From Paenibacillus sp. JQZ6Y-1 (GTDB taxonomy: Bacteria; Bacillota; Bacilli; Paenibacillales; Paenibacillaceae), in assembly GCF_040719145.1 (NCBI RefSeq), contig NZ_JBFDUZ010000001.1, positions 1,364,001-1,428,000 on the forward strand: DNA of 64,000 bases, in the 5' to 3' direction. Below, piece by piece: positions 53,054 to 62,195 of the stretch. Each line of letters starts with the position of its first letter. Position 1 is the stretch's first letter. The position numbers and the translations under genes are program-made. The notes below the pieces were generated by a model, which saw nothing but the letters and a program-made list of their open reading frames with translations, made no database searches and was not told the origin of the DNA.

Positions 53054-55342
53054 TTACACATTCACTTCTTGCTCTTGCGCCAGTTGACGACGAATATCGT
53101 GAGCTGCTTCTACCATGAGCTTCAGCGCAGCAACCGTTTCAGGATGTTGCCGTGTTTTCAGCCCGCAGTCTGGATTGATCCAGAACAGCTTCGGATCGAG
53201 AACACGCAGCGCTCGCTCGATCAGTTGGACGATTTCTTCTTTGGCAGGTACACGCGGGCTGTGAATATCGTATACGCCCAAACCAATTCCTTTGTCATAT
53301 CCATGTACTTCAAATGAGGAGATCAGCTCGCCATGACTACGCGACGTTTCGATAGAGATAACATCCGCGTCCATTGCTTTGATCGCGTCGATAATATCAT
53401 GGAATTCGGAATAGCACATATGCGTGTGAATCTGGGTCGTTTCTTTCACCGCAGCTGTGGAGAGACGGAAGGAGCCAACTGCCCAATCCAGATATTCCTG
53501 CCATTTGGAGCGCTTGAGTGGTAGACCTTCACGCAGAGCTGGCTCATCGACTTGAATCATCTCGATACCAGCAGCTTCCAGTGCCAGAATTTCTTCGGAA
53601 ATGGCACGAGCAATCTGGTACGATACTTGACTGCGGGCAATATCATCACGAACGAACGACCAATTGAGGATCGTCACCGGACCGGTCAGCATGCCTTTGA
53701 CTGGTTTAGCGGTCAGCGATTGCGCATACTTGGTTTCTTTGACCGTCATTGGTTCGATAAAATGAACATTGCCATAAATGACTGGCGGTTTTACGCAACG
53801 GGAGCCATACGACTGCACCCAACCGTTTTTGGTAAAAGCAAATCCGCCCAGTTGCTCACCGAAAAATTCAACCATATCTGTACGTTCAAATTCACCGTGA
53901 ACGAGTACATCCAGACCGAGTTCTTCTTGAATATCAATCCATTCGCGGATTTCATTTTGTACAAATTGCTCGTATTGCTCTGGTGTCCATTCGCCTGTTC
54001 TCCACAGACGACGAGCACGACGTACTTCTACCGTTTGCGGGAAGCTTCCGATTGTTGTCGTTGGCAACACTGGTAATTTCCACTTCTCGTCATGGATGCT
54101 GCGACGCTCGTCGAACGGCACATTACGATCCGCGCTTTGCTGGGAATCTGGCTCCAATGCAGTACGCCATTCGGAGGAAGCAAGACGCGATACCGCCTGA
54201 CGGCTTTGCTCCAATTCCGATTGTACAGCAGCTCCGCCAATATTAGCAGCACACGTCAGCAGCGCCAGTTCTTCTAGCTTCTGATCGGCAAAAGCAAGTG
54301 CATCGCGCAATACAGGCTCCAATGAAGTTTCGTGAATCGTTGTTACCGGAACAAATTGCAGACTGGCAGATGGTTGTAGCAAAATGCGATCACGAGATAC
54401 CGTTTGAGCGATCACATTAATCAGACCAAGCTTTTCCTCCAGATTGGAACGCCAGATATTGCGACCGTCGATCAGACCGACACCAATCACTTTATCTTCA
54501 GGAAAGCCCCAATCGTCCAAGGCATTCAGATTCTGTTCCAGACCGTATACAAAATCCAGACCAATACCTTGTACTGGCAGATCGATCAGCTTGCCGAATC
54601 CATCGACACCTTCAAAATAGGTTTGCAGCAGCAGATTCGTTTGTTTGGACGCTTCATTGAGCTGATTGTATGCTTCCTGCACCAATGTCCATTCGTCAGC
54701 GGATACATCCAGTGCGAGCGATGGCTCGTCGATTTGCACCCAATTTGCGCCCGCTTGATTCAGCTCGCTCAATACTTGCGCATATAGAGGAACCAGCTTG
54801 TTCAGCCAACCAGCAAACTCATCCGCTTCGTAACCCTTGGATAATTTCAGGAAGGTGTAAGGACCAAGAATAACTGGCTTGGCTTCGATGCCCAGCTCTT
54901 GCTTCGCTTCCAGATACAGCTTCAGCGGACGATTTTCCGTTAGCTGTGGAGTTAGACCGCCTAGCTCTGGGACGATATAGTGATAGTTGGTATTGAACCA
55001 TTTGGTCATCTCACCAGCAGCGGCGTCTTTTGTACCGCGAGCAATGCCGAAGTATTGCTCCAATGTCACTTCGCCACCAGTATAACCAAAGCGGGAAGGA
55101 ACTAGACCGAATGTCACTGCCGTGTCCAGCACATGATCATAATATGAGAAGTCGCCAACCGGAATCAGGTCGATGCCAGCTTGCTGTTGCTTGCGCAGAT
55201 GATTCAGACGCAATTCCTTCATTGTCGACAGGAACGTGTCCTTATCGCTTTTGCCACTCCAATAGCTCTCCAGTGTTTTCTTCCATTCGCGATGCTCACC
55301 GAGACGTGGATAACCGAGGTTGCTGCTAAGTACTCTTGGCAT
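53054..55342 (-). CDS. metE: Cobalamin-independent methionine synthase
   Basis: This 762-residue cytoplasmic enzyme makes methionine by transferring a methyl group from 5-methyltetrahydropteroyl-triglutamate to homocysteine. The N-terminal half opens SSNLGYPRLGEHREWKKTLESYW and the C-terminal half carries the catalytic barrel: TTIGSFPQT, MLTGPVTILNWSFVRDD, IQVDEPALREGLPL, and the zinc ligands in HTHMCYSEF and NPDCGLKTR. Length is that of full MetE. The ATG at 55342 follows GGAGGAATTGATT; a TTG two codons upstream is not needed. No SAM riboswitch or T-box was recognised. A perfect inverted repeat at 55448-55468 is a candidate operator. Confidence 0.97.
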   Translation of the reverse strand: MPRVLSSNLGYPRLGEHREWKKTLESYWSGKSDKDTFLSTMKELRLNHLRKQQQAGIDLIPVGDFSYYDHVLDTAVTFGLVPSRFGYTGGEVTLEQYFGIARGTKDAAAGEMTKWFNTNYHYIVPELGGLTPQLTENRPLKLYLEAKQELGIEAKPVILGPYTFLKLSKGYEADEFAGWLNKLVPLYAQVLSELNQAGANWVQIDEPSLALDVSADEWTLVQEAYNQLNEASKQTNLLLQTYFEGVDGFGKLIDLPVQGIGLDFVYGLEQNLNALDDWGFPEDKVIGVGLIDGRNIWRSNLEEKLGLINVIAQTVSRDRILLQPSASLQFVPVTTIHETSLEPVLRDALAFADQKLEELALLTCAANIGGAAVQSELEQSRQAVSRLASSEWRTALEPDSQQSADRNVPFDERRSIHDEKWKLPVLPTTTIGSFPQTVEVRRARRLWRTGEWTPEQYEQFVQNEIREWIDIQEELGLDVLVHGEFERTDMVEFFGEQLGGFAFTKNGWVQSYGSRCVKPPVIYGNVHFIEPMTVKETKYAQSLTAKPVKGMLTGPVTILNWSFVRDDIARSQVSYQIARAISEEILALEAAGIEMIQVDEPALREGLPLKRSKWQEYLDWAVGSFRLSTAAVKETTQIHTHMCYSEFHDIIDAIKAMDADVISIETSRSHGELISSFEVHGYDKGIGLGVYDIHSPRVPAKEEIVQLIERALRVLDPKLFWINPDCGLKTRQHPETVAALKLMVEAAHDIRRQLAQEQEVNV

Positions 55343-55447
55343 AATCAATTCCTCCTGAAATATGAATGTGATAGCGATTCAGCATGTGATCGCTGTGGTT
55401 GCTTATGATATTACATGATCCTGTCGCAATGTGGTTATACGTTTTGG

Positions 55448-55468
55448 CTATACCATTTCCTGGTATAG
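55448..55468. promoter_or_regulatory. Inverted repeat upstream of metE, candidate operator
   Basis: CTATACCA-TTTCC-TGGTATAG has perfect 8-bp arms and a 5-bp centre. It lies 106 bp before the metE start. The T-N11-A-like symmetry would suit a LysR-type methionine regulator, but no regulator gene is adjacent. The rest of 55343-55714 contains only small hairpins (AGCGAT/ATCGCT at 55374-55395; ACCGCT/AGCGGT near 55526) and the start region of the divergent gene. Confidence 0.55.
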
Positions 55469-55714
55469 AACGATAACAAAGCGAAAACCGTGCAAACCGA
55501 GCGGTTATGTTTTGCTTTTGGAAAACCGCTCAAGCGGTGGTACACTAAGAAAGTTCGGGCTTATGCTCCTCTGTTATATACTCTTGCTATAACTGCATTG
55601 CAATTGTACAGATTTAAGGTTCATTCTAGGTGTACAAGGGCAGGTTGAGAGACGTTCAGAGCATGTAACAGAGTGACAAAGGCATAGAAGAACAGAGAAG
55701 AAAGGGGAGTAGGG

Positions 55715-56317
55715 ATGAGCTTTTTGTATTTTTTCTGGGGGTTTTTGTGCCAATGGGGTTTGGGATTGGTGACTTCGATCTTTAGTGTGTCGGGGCTGAC
55801 AGGGCACTGGATTGACCGTCTGCCGCTACTCATTGGCTATGTAATCTTTTTTGTCGGATTTACCAGAATGCAGCCATTGTCTCCTATACTGGGTAAAGGA
55901 AAATGGGGAGCATTGATCCTTATTCTGCTATCTATCATTCAGATGCTGATCCCTGCCAATACTGGCGCGGCGAATCCGTCACTGTTAGGAACCGTTCTGA
56001 CGATTGTTATTATTTTGCCAGAAATGTATATGATCTATCATCTCTGCACAGGTATCGCGAAGATGGCAGATGATCAATTACAGCCTGATTTGCGTGATAC
56101 CGCGCAAAAGCGCTGGCGTCTGTTTATCTACTGTCAGGTTACGATTGTATTGGCACTGCTGACTGGATTGTTTGCCGATGTGACACAGCCGAATGCTTGG
56201 ACGGTCGTTACTGGAGTGCTCAGTCTGATGTATGTAGTGCTGAATTTGATCGTATATATTCTGATGGTAACCCTCGTTTGGAAAGCACATAAGCAACTGG
56301 AATTGCAATCAAAATAA
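55715..56317 (+). CDS. Membrane protein of unknown function
   Basis: This 200-residue protein has about six hydrophobic helices, including LLIGYVIFFVGFTRMQ, WGALILILLSIIQMLIP, LLGTVLTIVIILPEMYMIYHL and two near the C terminus. A charged loop (MADDQLQPDLRDTAQKRWR) lies between helices 4 and 5. No family is recognised. The start follows GAAAGGGGAG. It is followed by an SDR gene about 100 bp later on the same strand. Confidence 0.82.
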   Translation: MSFLYFFWGFLCQWGLGLVTSIFSVSGLTGHWIDRLPLLIGYVIFFVGFTRMQPLSPILGKGKWGALILILLSIIQMLIPANTGAANPSLLGTVLTIVIILPEMYMIYHLCTGIAKMADDQLQPDLRDTAQKRWRLFIYCQVTIVLALLTGLFADVTQPNAWTVVTGVLSLMYVVLNLIVYILMVTLVWKAHKQLELQSK

Positions 56318-56424
56318 CACGTTTTTGCTGCATGCGTATCTTTGGACAACTCGTATTCGTTTACCTTGTAGAAGAAAAACATATTCCTATCATAAGCTCA
56401 TAATCACAGGGAGGATGCAATGCA

Positions 56425-57318
56425 ATGACAAATGTACTCGTACTTGGTGGAACACGCTTTTTTGGTAAGGATCTGGTGGAGTTGCTGTTGGAAAAAGGAG
56501 TTCAGGTCACACTGTTAACACGCGGTCAAACCGAGGATAGCTTTGGTGACCGAGTGCGCCGATTGGTCGCGGATCGTACCGATGCAGCAGCATTGCGCGA
56601 AGCGATTGGCAACCACACTTACGATGTCGTATACGATAATATTTGCTATAACGCGCAGGAAGCACGCGAGGCGGTTCAAGTATTTAATGGGAAAGTAGGG
56701 CGTTATGTTGTCACGTCTTCCTTATCCGTGTACGACTATGGCAGCACTTCACTAACTGAGGATCAGGTAGATACGCAGCATTATGAGATTCATCCCGATC
56801 CACATGCCAAGCTTGATTATGCTGAAGGTAAACGTCAGGTGGAAGCGGTCTTTTTCCAGCAAGCGGATTTCCCAGTGGCAGCTGTTCGTTTTCCGATTGT
56901 ACTCGGACCGAATGATTATACGAAAAGACTGCATTTCCATGTGGGACGTATTCTGCGCGGTGAGAAGATCGTCATTTCCAATCCCAATACGATCATGAAC
57001 TATATCCATGAAGAGGAAGCAGCGGCATTCCTGTACTGGCTCGGACTGGATTCTGATCTGACTGGACCTGTCAATGCGCGCTCGGAGGGCGAGCTAAGTC
57101 TGCTGGAAACGATCAATCTGATTGAGCAGGAGACGGGCTGCAAAGCGGTGGTTTCGAGCAAGGGCGAGCAATCAGAGCAATCGCCATTTGCTGCACCGGA
57201 TTCATGGGTGATGGACACGTCCAAAGCCTACAATGCAGGCTTCCGCTTTTACCAATTGTCTGAATGGTTCCCGTTACTCGTCAGCCATATCGCTGGTGAG
57301 GAAAAGGGCGCGTTATAA
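56425..57318 (+). CDS. NAD-dependent epimerase/dehydratase-like SDR protein
   Basis: This 297-residue protein begins with VLVLGGTRFFGKDLVELLLEKG, a GxxxFxG dinucleotide-binding motif, and has VVTSSLSVYDYG and the DYAEGKRQVEAVF segment (YxxGKxxxE), typical of a group of extended SDRs related to chloroplast RNA-binding CSP41/isoflavone reductase-like proteins. The Tyr and Lys of the YxxxK motif are present (Y-A-E-G-K). The substrate is unknown. The start follows GGGAGGATGCA. It is followed by an unrelated small gene. Confidence 0.88.
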   Translation: MTNVLVLGGTRFFGKDLVELLLEKGVQVTLLTRGQTEDSFGDRVRRLVADRTDAAALREAIGNHTYDVVYDNICYNAQEAREAVQVFNGKVGRYVVTSSLSVYDYGSTSLTEDQVDTQHYEIHPDPHAKLDYAEGKRQVEAVFFQQADFPVAAVRFPIVLGPNDYTKRLHFHVGRILRGEKIVISNPNTIMNYIHEEEAAAFLYWLGLDSDLTGPVNARSEGELSLLETINLIEQETGCKAVVSSKGEQSEQSPFAAPDSWVMDTSKAYNAGFRFYQLSEWFPLLVSHIAGEEKGAL

Positions 57319-57492
57319 ACTGGAAACAAGTGCACTACACATTGGGAAATGGCCGTATAATGTCATCTGCAATCCAATCATTCACTTACAATATGCTGTA
57401 GTGGTGTCATGTATGAGAAGAAGGATATTATCATAAAAGCCCTTTTTACAACATTAGAGACAGAGTGAGTCACGGAAAAGAGGAGTTTGAAC

Positions 57493-57873
57493 ATGAAGAA
57501 AAATAGAATCAGCAATGACCTGTTCGCTGGCGATGTGCCATTAGTAGATGGAATCATCGAGCAGGTGGTATTGTTGAGAGATGAGGCGAAAGTATATTTT
57601 ACGACCGATAGCGGCAGTAAAGCGGTATTTACGTTTCATCAAACACTATCGGTCTGGGATCGTCGGTCAGTAGGGCAGGAGATTGGCGGCATGGGCACAT
57701 TGCCCGTTGCATATTGCGGTTTACTTCTGCGCGAACGATTGTTAAATGATGTGAATGCGGGCGAATTGGAGCAGCAGACATTGGATGATGCGTCTGTATA
57801 TTCGTTTATCAATAGCTGGAGCGAGGAGCCGATTCTGGAAATCGTTGCCGCAGAAATGACAATAAGCAGCTGA
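57493..57873 (+). CDS. Small protein of unknown function
   Basis: This 126-residue soluble protein has no motif I recognise. It starts MKKNRISNDLFAGDVPLVDGIIEQVVLL and is mostly beta-rich in the middle (AKVYFTTDSGSKAVFTFHQTLSVWD). The ATG at 57493 follows AGGAG with 7 nt spacing; a TTG two codons earlier is weaker. Its last codons AGC AGC TGA form one arm of the terminator shared with the convergent MFS gene. Confidence 0.8.
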   Translation: MKKNRISNDLFAGDVPLVDGIIEQVVLLRDEAKVYFTTDSGSKAVFTFHQTLSVWDRRSVGQEIGGMGTLPVAYCGLLLRERLLNDVNAGELEQQTLDDASVYSFINSWSEEPILEIVAAEMTISS

Positions 57874-57890
57874 ACTTCAGCTGCTTTCTT
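57865..57890. terminator. Terminator shared by two convergent genes
   Basis: AGCAGCTGAA-C-TTCAGCTGCT is a perfect 10-bp inverted repeat with a one-base centre in the DNA; the transcript would fold with a small loop. A T-rich run (TTCTTTTTGTTTTTG) follows on the forward strand. The arms contain the Ser-Ser-stop ends of both genes. Confidence 0.75.
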
Positions 57891-59121
57891 TTTGTTTTTG
57901 TATCATAAGATGACGGTAAGCAGCCATTAGAAGCGGAATGCCGGGTGCACAACCCAATGCTAGCCATAAGAATATCGACATGCCTTGCGCTGCTCCCCAG
58001 TGATCCAGCAGCATGCCACCCATAATCGGCGCCAACACATTGCCTAGATTGTTAAATCCCATCGTACCAAAATACGTGCCTTTCCATTCCGGTCGCGCAA
58101 TCGCATCAATAAACACATCAATCATCGTAAACAATAACACTTCCCCAATGGTAAACAATACGGTTACGACCAGAAAAGCAACCAACGATTCGCACATACC
58201 ATATAGCACCAATCCCATACACACCAGCACATTACCTGTAATCAAAGATACAGCAGGTGAGAAGCGCGATACATAACCAATCAGCGGATACTGAATAACC
58301 AGCACTGTTATGGCATTTAGCGTGAGCATATACGCGAACCAGCGGCTACCTTCGCCTGTCGATAGATTCGGTAGCAACGCCATATACTGTGGCAGCGTAG
58401 AGTTGAGATGCCCATAACCAAGCACTGCAAAGATCATTCCGAGCAATACATACCGGAATACCGAATCCTGATATACCGCCTGTACAGCTTTCCGCATCGT
58501 CATAGTTGCAGCCGTCTGTGAGGAGGAGTGGATCGCAAGGTGTCGATAGCGGCGAAATTGTAGCATCAGGATTAGCGAATAGACCAGATACACCCCACCC
58601 GCCACCAGAAAAGCCAAACCCGAAGAACTGGAACCCATCCATACGCCGATTAATGGTCCCACGACAATGCCCAGATTCACCGCCGTATATCGCAGATTGA
58701 ATACGAGCACCTTCTGATCTGGCGGTGTCACTTCCGACAATAGCGCCCGCGAAGCTGGCTCAAACAACGAGCGGCAAATGCCATTAAGCATATTTAATAC
58801 AAAAAACATCCATACCGCCGTTGCCCCAGCAAAAGCGATAAACACAAGCGTCCAACAGCCAATCGCAATCAGCATCACCCGCTGTCTGCCTATTTTATCT
58901 GATACATACCCACCGTAAAAGCTGGCAAATACCCCGACCAGCGAACTCACCGCCACAGTCACACCAGTAGCGGTCGGCGTTGCCCCGAGCGTAGTCGTTA
59001 AATAAATCGCCAGAAACGGTAAACTCATCGATGTGGACATCCGCGCAAATAACATGATAATCGTCCAAGCGAGCGGATGAAGCGTGCGCAAGGTACGGAG
59101 ATGCAGAACATTCAAAATCAA
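57877..59121 (-). CDS. MFS transporter, DHA1-like
   Basis: This 414-residue protein has about 12 membrane helices and the loop 2-3 motif GGYVSDKIGRQRVM. The second half includes GTYFGTMGFNNLGNVLAPIMGGMLLDHWG. It resembles drug or sugar exporters of the DHA1 group (YttB/MdtG-like), but the substrate is unknown. The start is uncertain: TTG 59121 lies 4 nt after GGAG and TTG 59115 lies 10 nt after it; no nearby ATG fits. It converges with the small gene at 57493 through a shared terminator. Confidence 0.87.
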   Translation of the reverse strand: MILNVLHLRTLRTLHPLAWTIIMLFARMSTSMSLPFLAIYLTTTLGATPTATGVTVAVSSLVGVFASFYGGYVSDKIGRQRVMLIAIGCWTLVFIAFAGATAVWMFFVLNMLNGICRSLFEPASRALLSEVTPPDQKVLVFNLRYTAVNLGIVVGPLIGVWMGSSSSGLAFLVAGGVYLVYSLILMLQFRRYRHLAIHSSSQTAATMTMRKAVQAVYQDSVFRYVLLGMIFAVLGYGHLNSTLPQYMALLPNLSTGEGSRWFAYMLTLNAITVLVIQYPLIGYVSRFSPAVSLITGNVLVCMGLVLYGMCESLVAFLVVTVLFTIGEVLLFTMIDVFIDAIARPEWKGTYFGTMGFNNLGNVLAPIMGGMLLDHWGAAQGMSIFLWLALGCAPGIPLLMAAYRHLMIQKQKESS

Positions 59122-59581
59122 TCCGCTCCATTATTGTATATTTTGATGTCATGTATTAGATGGTATCCATAGGATCGTTCAGCAATCCTGTATCCAACTC
59201 ATGTGTATCCATACGTATCAAATTCATGTGTACGTACAAGCTCTCATTGTACCACAGACATCCGCTATACAAACGGTCAAAATCTCTCATAATCCCAACG
59301 AAATATGCTCCCAAACCGGAACCAAATACTGCTTACTGAATCATCTACCACCATGCGACAGCCATTGCTTATTCTAACGTCAATAGCATACTCCACAGCC
59401 ACAGCATCATGAGCTTATATCATCTATACGTTGTTTGCCTTCCGCAATATACGGGTAAAGGATACCCAGATGCTTTTAAAATGGTAATGTACTAACTTAT
59501 TGTTATAGAACGAATTGTTATACAATGAATGATTTCAAATTCAAGGCATCTTGTGGACTTACTTCAAAGGAGGAATACATC
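59122..59581. other. Intergenic region before the aldehyde dehydrogenase gene
   Basis: No gene is seen in these 460 bp. CATGTGTA-type short repeats occur near 59200-59235. Two direct copies of TTGTTATA, at 59500-59507 and 59515-59522, lie about 60-80 bp before the dehydrogenase start and could be part of its promoter or a regulator site. Confidence 0.45.
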
Positions 59582-61048
59582 ATGACACTAGTACAATCGA
59601 AATTTGCAAAATGGAATAAGCAGTTTATCGCAGGCGAATGGGTGGAAGGCACATCCGACAAAACCGTCAAAAATATCAATCCGTTCAATGGAGAATTGCT
59701 GGTGGAGATGAAAGCATCCAGCCAAGAAGATCTGGACAAAGCCTACAAGACCGCCTATACAGCAGGTAAGCAATGGGCGAAGACACCGCTAGGCGTACGC
59801 GCGCAAGTGATGTACAAAGCCGTGCAACAAATAGATGAGCGTAAGGATGAAATCATAGAGCTGTTGATTACCGAATCGGGTAGCACACGCATCAAAGCAG
59901 AGCGCGAATGGATGGCAGCGCGTAGAGTTGTAGAAGAATCCGCATCCTTCCCATACCGGATGAAAGGTGAAATTATCGGCTCCGATACACCGGGCAAGGA
60001 AAACCGTGTCGTACGCGAAGCCAAAGGTGTTATCGGCATGATCGGACCTTGGAATTTCCCGCTGCATCTATGTATGCGCTCCGTTGCTCCAGCGCTGGCT
60101 GTTGGTAACGGTGTGGTGATCAAACCAGCTTCTGATACACCGATTACAGCTGGATTGCTGATTGCCGATATTTTTGAAAAAGCGGGTCTACCTAAAGGCG
60201 TATTAAGCGTCGTAAGCGGTAGTGGCAGCGAAATTGGCGATGCCTTTGTGAAGCACCCGATTCCCAAACTAATCTCCTTCACTGGTTCAACCGAAGTTGG
60301 TCGTGGCATCGGTAAACTGGCGGGCGAGAATCTGAAGGACGTAGCGCTAGAACTAGGCGGCGACAATGCAATGATCGTACTGGATGATGCCGATATTGAC
60401 CGCGCAGTAGAAGCAGCCGTATTCGGTAAGTTTTTCCATCAAGGACAAATTTGTATGGCGCTGAACCGCATTATTATCGACGATTCCATTTATGATACAT
60501 TTACCGACAAATTCGTTGCCAAAGTCAAAACATTGCCATATGGCGATCCATCGGATGCTAAAACCGTTGTCGGTCCGCTTATTCATGAAAAAGAAGCCGA
60601 GCGTCTGCTTGAAGTCATCGAGAAGGCACAGCAAAATGGTGCTAAGCTGCTCTATGGCGGCAAGGCAGACGGCAGCGTATTAGAGCCGACTGTACTGAGT
60701 GAAGTAAAACAAGACAATCCAGCAGCACAAAAAGAGCTGTTTGGTCCCGTTGCTTTGCTTATTCGTGCCAAAGACGAGCAGGATGCCCTCAACATTATGA
60801 ACAGTAGTGAATATGGCTTGAGCGGATCGGTCTTCACCACCAATCTGGAACGTGGGTATCAAGTGGCACAACAGATGGAAACTGGTATGATCCACATCAA
60901 CGACCAATCCGTCAATGACGAAGCACATGTCATGTTCGGTGGGGAAAAAGCGTCCGGTGTCGGTCGTTTCGGCGGCGACTGGGCAATTGACAAATTTACT
61001 CGCACTCGCTGGATCAGTCTGCAACATCAATATCGTGACTTCTTTTAA
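59582..61048 (+). CDS. Aldehyde dehydrogenase (NAD(P)-dependent)
   Basis: This 488-residue cytoplasmic enzyme oxidises an aldehyde to an acid. The conserved GMIGPWNFPLHLCMRSVAPALAVGNGVVIKPASDTPIT cofactor region, FTGSTEVGRGIGKLAG, the general base Glu257 in LELGGDNAM and the nucleophile Cys291 in GQICMALNR are all present. Relatives include benzaldehyde- and vanillin-type dehydrogenases, but the substrate cannot be fixed. The ATG at 59582 follows AAAGGAGG; 19 in-frame codons upstream lack a ribosome site. A terminator follows at 61068. Confidence 0.94.
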   Translation: MTLVQSKFAKWNKQFIAGEWVEGTSDKTVKNINPFNGELLVEMKASSQEDLDKAYKTAYTAGKQWAKTPLGVRAQVMYKAVQQIDERKDEIIELLITESGSTRIKAEREWMAARRVVEESASFPYRMKGEIIGSDTPGKENRVVREAKGVIGMIGPWNFPLHLCMRSVAPALAVGNGVVIKPASDTPITAGLLIADIFEKAGLPKGVLSVVSGSGSEIGDAFVKHPIPKLISFTGSTEVGRGIGKLAGENLKDVALELGGDNAMIVLDDADIDRAVEAAVFGKFFHQGQICMALNRIIIDDSIYDTFTDKFVAKVKTLPYGDPSDAKTVVGPLIHEKEAERLLEVIEKAQQNGAKLLYGGKADGSVLEPTVLSEVKQDNPAAQKELFGPVALLIRAKDEQDALNIMNSSEYGLSGSVFTTNLERGYQVAQQMETGMIHINDQSVNDEAHVMFGGEKASGVGRFGGDWAIDKFTRTRWISLQHQYRDFF

Positions 61049-61067
61049 TAGATAAATTCCAGACTCA

Positions 61068-61115
61068 ACCGGCAGTGCTGTCATTTGTAAAGGATGACGT
61101 GCTGCCGGTATTTTT
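61068..61115 (+). terminator. Rho-independent terminator after the aldehyde dehydrogenase gene
   Basis: ACCGGCAG (61068-61075) pairs with CTGCCGGT (61102-61109), with TGTCAT/ATGAC-type inner pairing, and is followed by ATTTTT. It separates the gene from the VOC gene. Confidence 0.85.
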
Positions 61116-61162
61116 ATTGCCAACTAGATGATAGGAGCAACCAAGGAAAGGATGAAGAAGCA

Positions 61163-61681
61163 ATGACTAGAGGATTGGACCATATTGGTATTACCGTACC
61201 GGATATTGAGCAGGCAACCTTATTTTTTGAGCAGGCTTTCGAAGCGAGGTTTGTATATGACAATATCGGTACTGGCGATTCACCACAGGAAGGCAGCGGT
61301 ATTGAGCATAAGCTAGGCTTACCAGCAGGCAGCAAAGTGGTGCGTATTCGCATGCTACGTATCGGAAACAGCGCAGGGATTGAGCTGTTCCAGTTTGCCC
61401 ACGTCGATCAGCAGCGCCCAGCATTAGCAAGTGACTATGGATTACAGCATGCCGGATTTTATGTAGATGATATTCATGCAGCGGCAGCGCGTTTTCAAGA
61501 GGCGGGGGGTGAGCTGTTGAGCGATCCTTCGCTATTGTCTGGCTCGATTGAGAGTGGGGAAAACAACAGCTTTGTTTATGGGCGTACGCCGTGGGGGATG
61601 GTCATTGAATTGATCTCGTATCCAAGCGGCATACAATACCCGAAGGATAGCGAAGCACATCGCTTTACCCCAGAAAAGTAA
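61163..61681 (+). CDS. VOC (glyoxalase/dioxygenase superfamily) protein
   Basis: This 172-residue protein has the paired beta-alpha-beta-beta-beta modules of the vicinal oxygen chelate fold: GLDHIGITVPDIEQATLFFEQAF with the first metal histidine, GIELFQF with a glutamate ligand, then LQHAGFYVDDIHAAAARFQEAGGE and WGMVIELISYP. The metal ligands (His, Glu, His, Glu) look complete. Such proteins include lyases, epimerases and resistance enzymes; the substrate is not known. The ATG at 61163 follows AAGGAAAGGATG; the longer frame from 61094 runs through the terminator and is not used. Confidence 0.88.
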   Translation: MTRGLDHIGITVPDIEQATLFFEQAFEARFVYDNIGTGDSPQEGSGIEHKLGLPAGSKVVRIRMLRIGNSAGIELFQFAHVDQQRPALASDYGLQHAGFYVDDIHAAAARFQEAGGELLSDPSLLSGSIESGENNSFVYGRTPWGMVIELISYPSGIQYPKDSEAHRFTPEK

Positions 61682-61873
61682 ACATTTAGCTTGCATCATT
61701 ACGCACAAGCAAGACGGCAAAAGGACTGCAAAAATAGGACTGTTTTAACCTTATTGTAACCTCTAAAACCGTTTAATATAGCGGGGAAAAGGTTATTAAT
61801 GGATACCGAAACATTTTGGCAAACTACATGCCGAAAGAAACGTTTTGGCGACTGAATAAAGGGGTGAGCAGGC

Positions 61874-62017
61874 ATGTCTATTGATCGTTTTATACTGCAA
61901 AAGCTGGGTCGGGAAGCTGACGAACATACTCGTACAAATCTGCTGCGGCTGTTCATTATTCGTATCCGCAGAGCGGAGAAAATCGAAGCCGGCCGATCCA
62001 AAACATTGATCAGCTAG
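61874..62017 (+). CDS. Small basic protein of unknown function (47 residues)
   Basis: This short open frame starts at ATG 61874 behind GGGGTGAG and encodes 47 residues beginning MSIDRFILQKLGREADEHTR and continuing with a basic, helical segment (LLRLFIIRIRRAEKIEAG). A promoter-like TTGTAA near 61755 and TTTAATATA about 16 bp later lie upstream. A tiny 18-codon open frame (61799-61855) precedes it. I recognise no family; codon use and ribosome site suggest a real gene. Confidence 0.55.
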   Translation: MSIDRFILQKLGREADEHTRTNLLRLFIIRIRRAEKIEAGRSKTLIS

Positions 62018-62142
62018 CGATCCCATCCTGCCACAATCATAGCAGCTTATTCACACTACTACTTATTACTTGCCGCATCGCTATACTATGATGTTGTTAA
62101 TTGTTCATCTGCATTGATAGCAGATCCATTCTATATGCAGCA

Positions 62143-62180
62143 CAAAACAACCGACTTCCTCACGGGAGCCGGTTGTTTTG
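62143..62180. terminator. Terminator after the HxlR gene (and the small gene)
   Basis: CAAAACAACCG (62143-62153) pairs perfectly with CGGTTGTTTTG (62170-62180). It lies between the small forward gene and the converging HxlR gene. T/A-rich arm ends allow it to work in both directions. Confidence 0.8.
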
Positions 62181-62195
62181 TTGTATCGGTTTTTA

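Noticed and set aside
55343-55714. SAM riboswitch or T-box before metE
   Set aside because: No kink-turn, conserved SAM-core bases or T-box sequence is visible, and only short hairpins are present.
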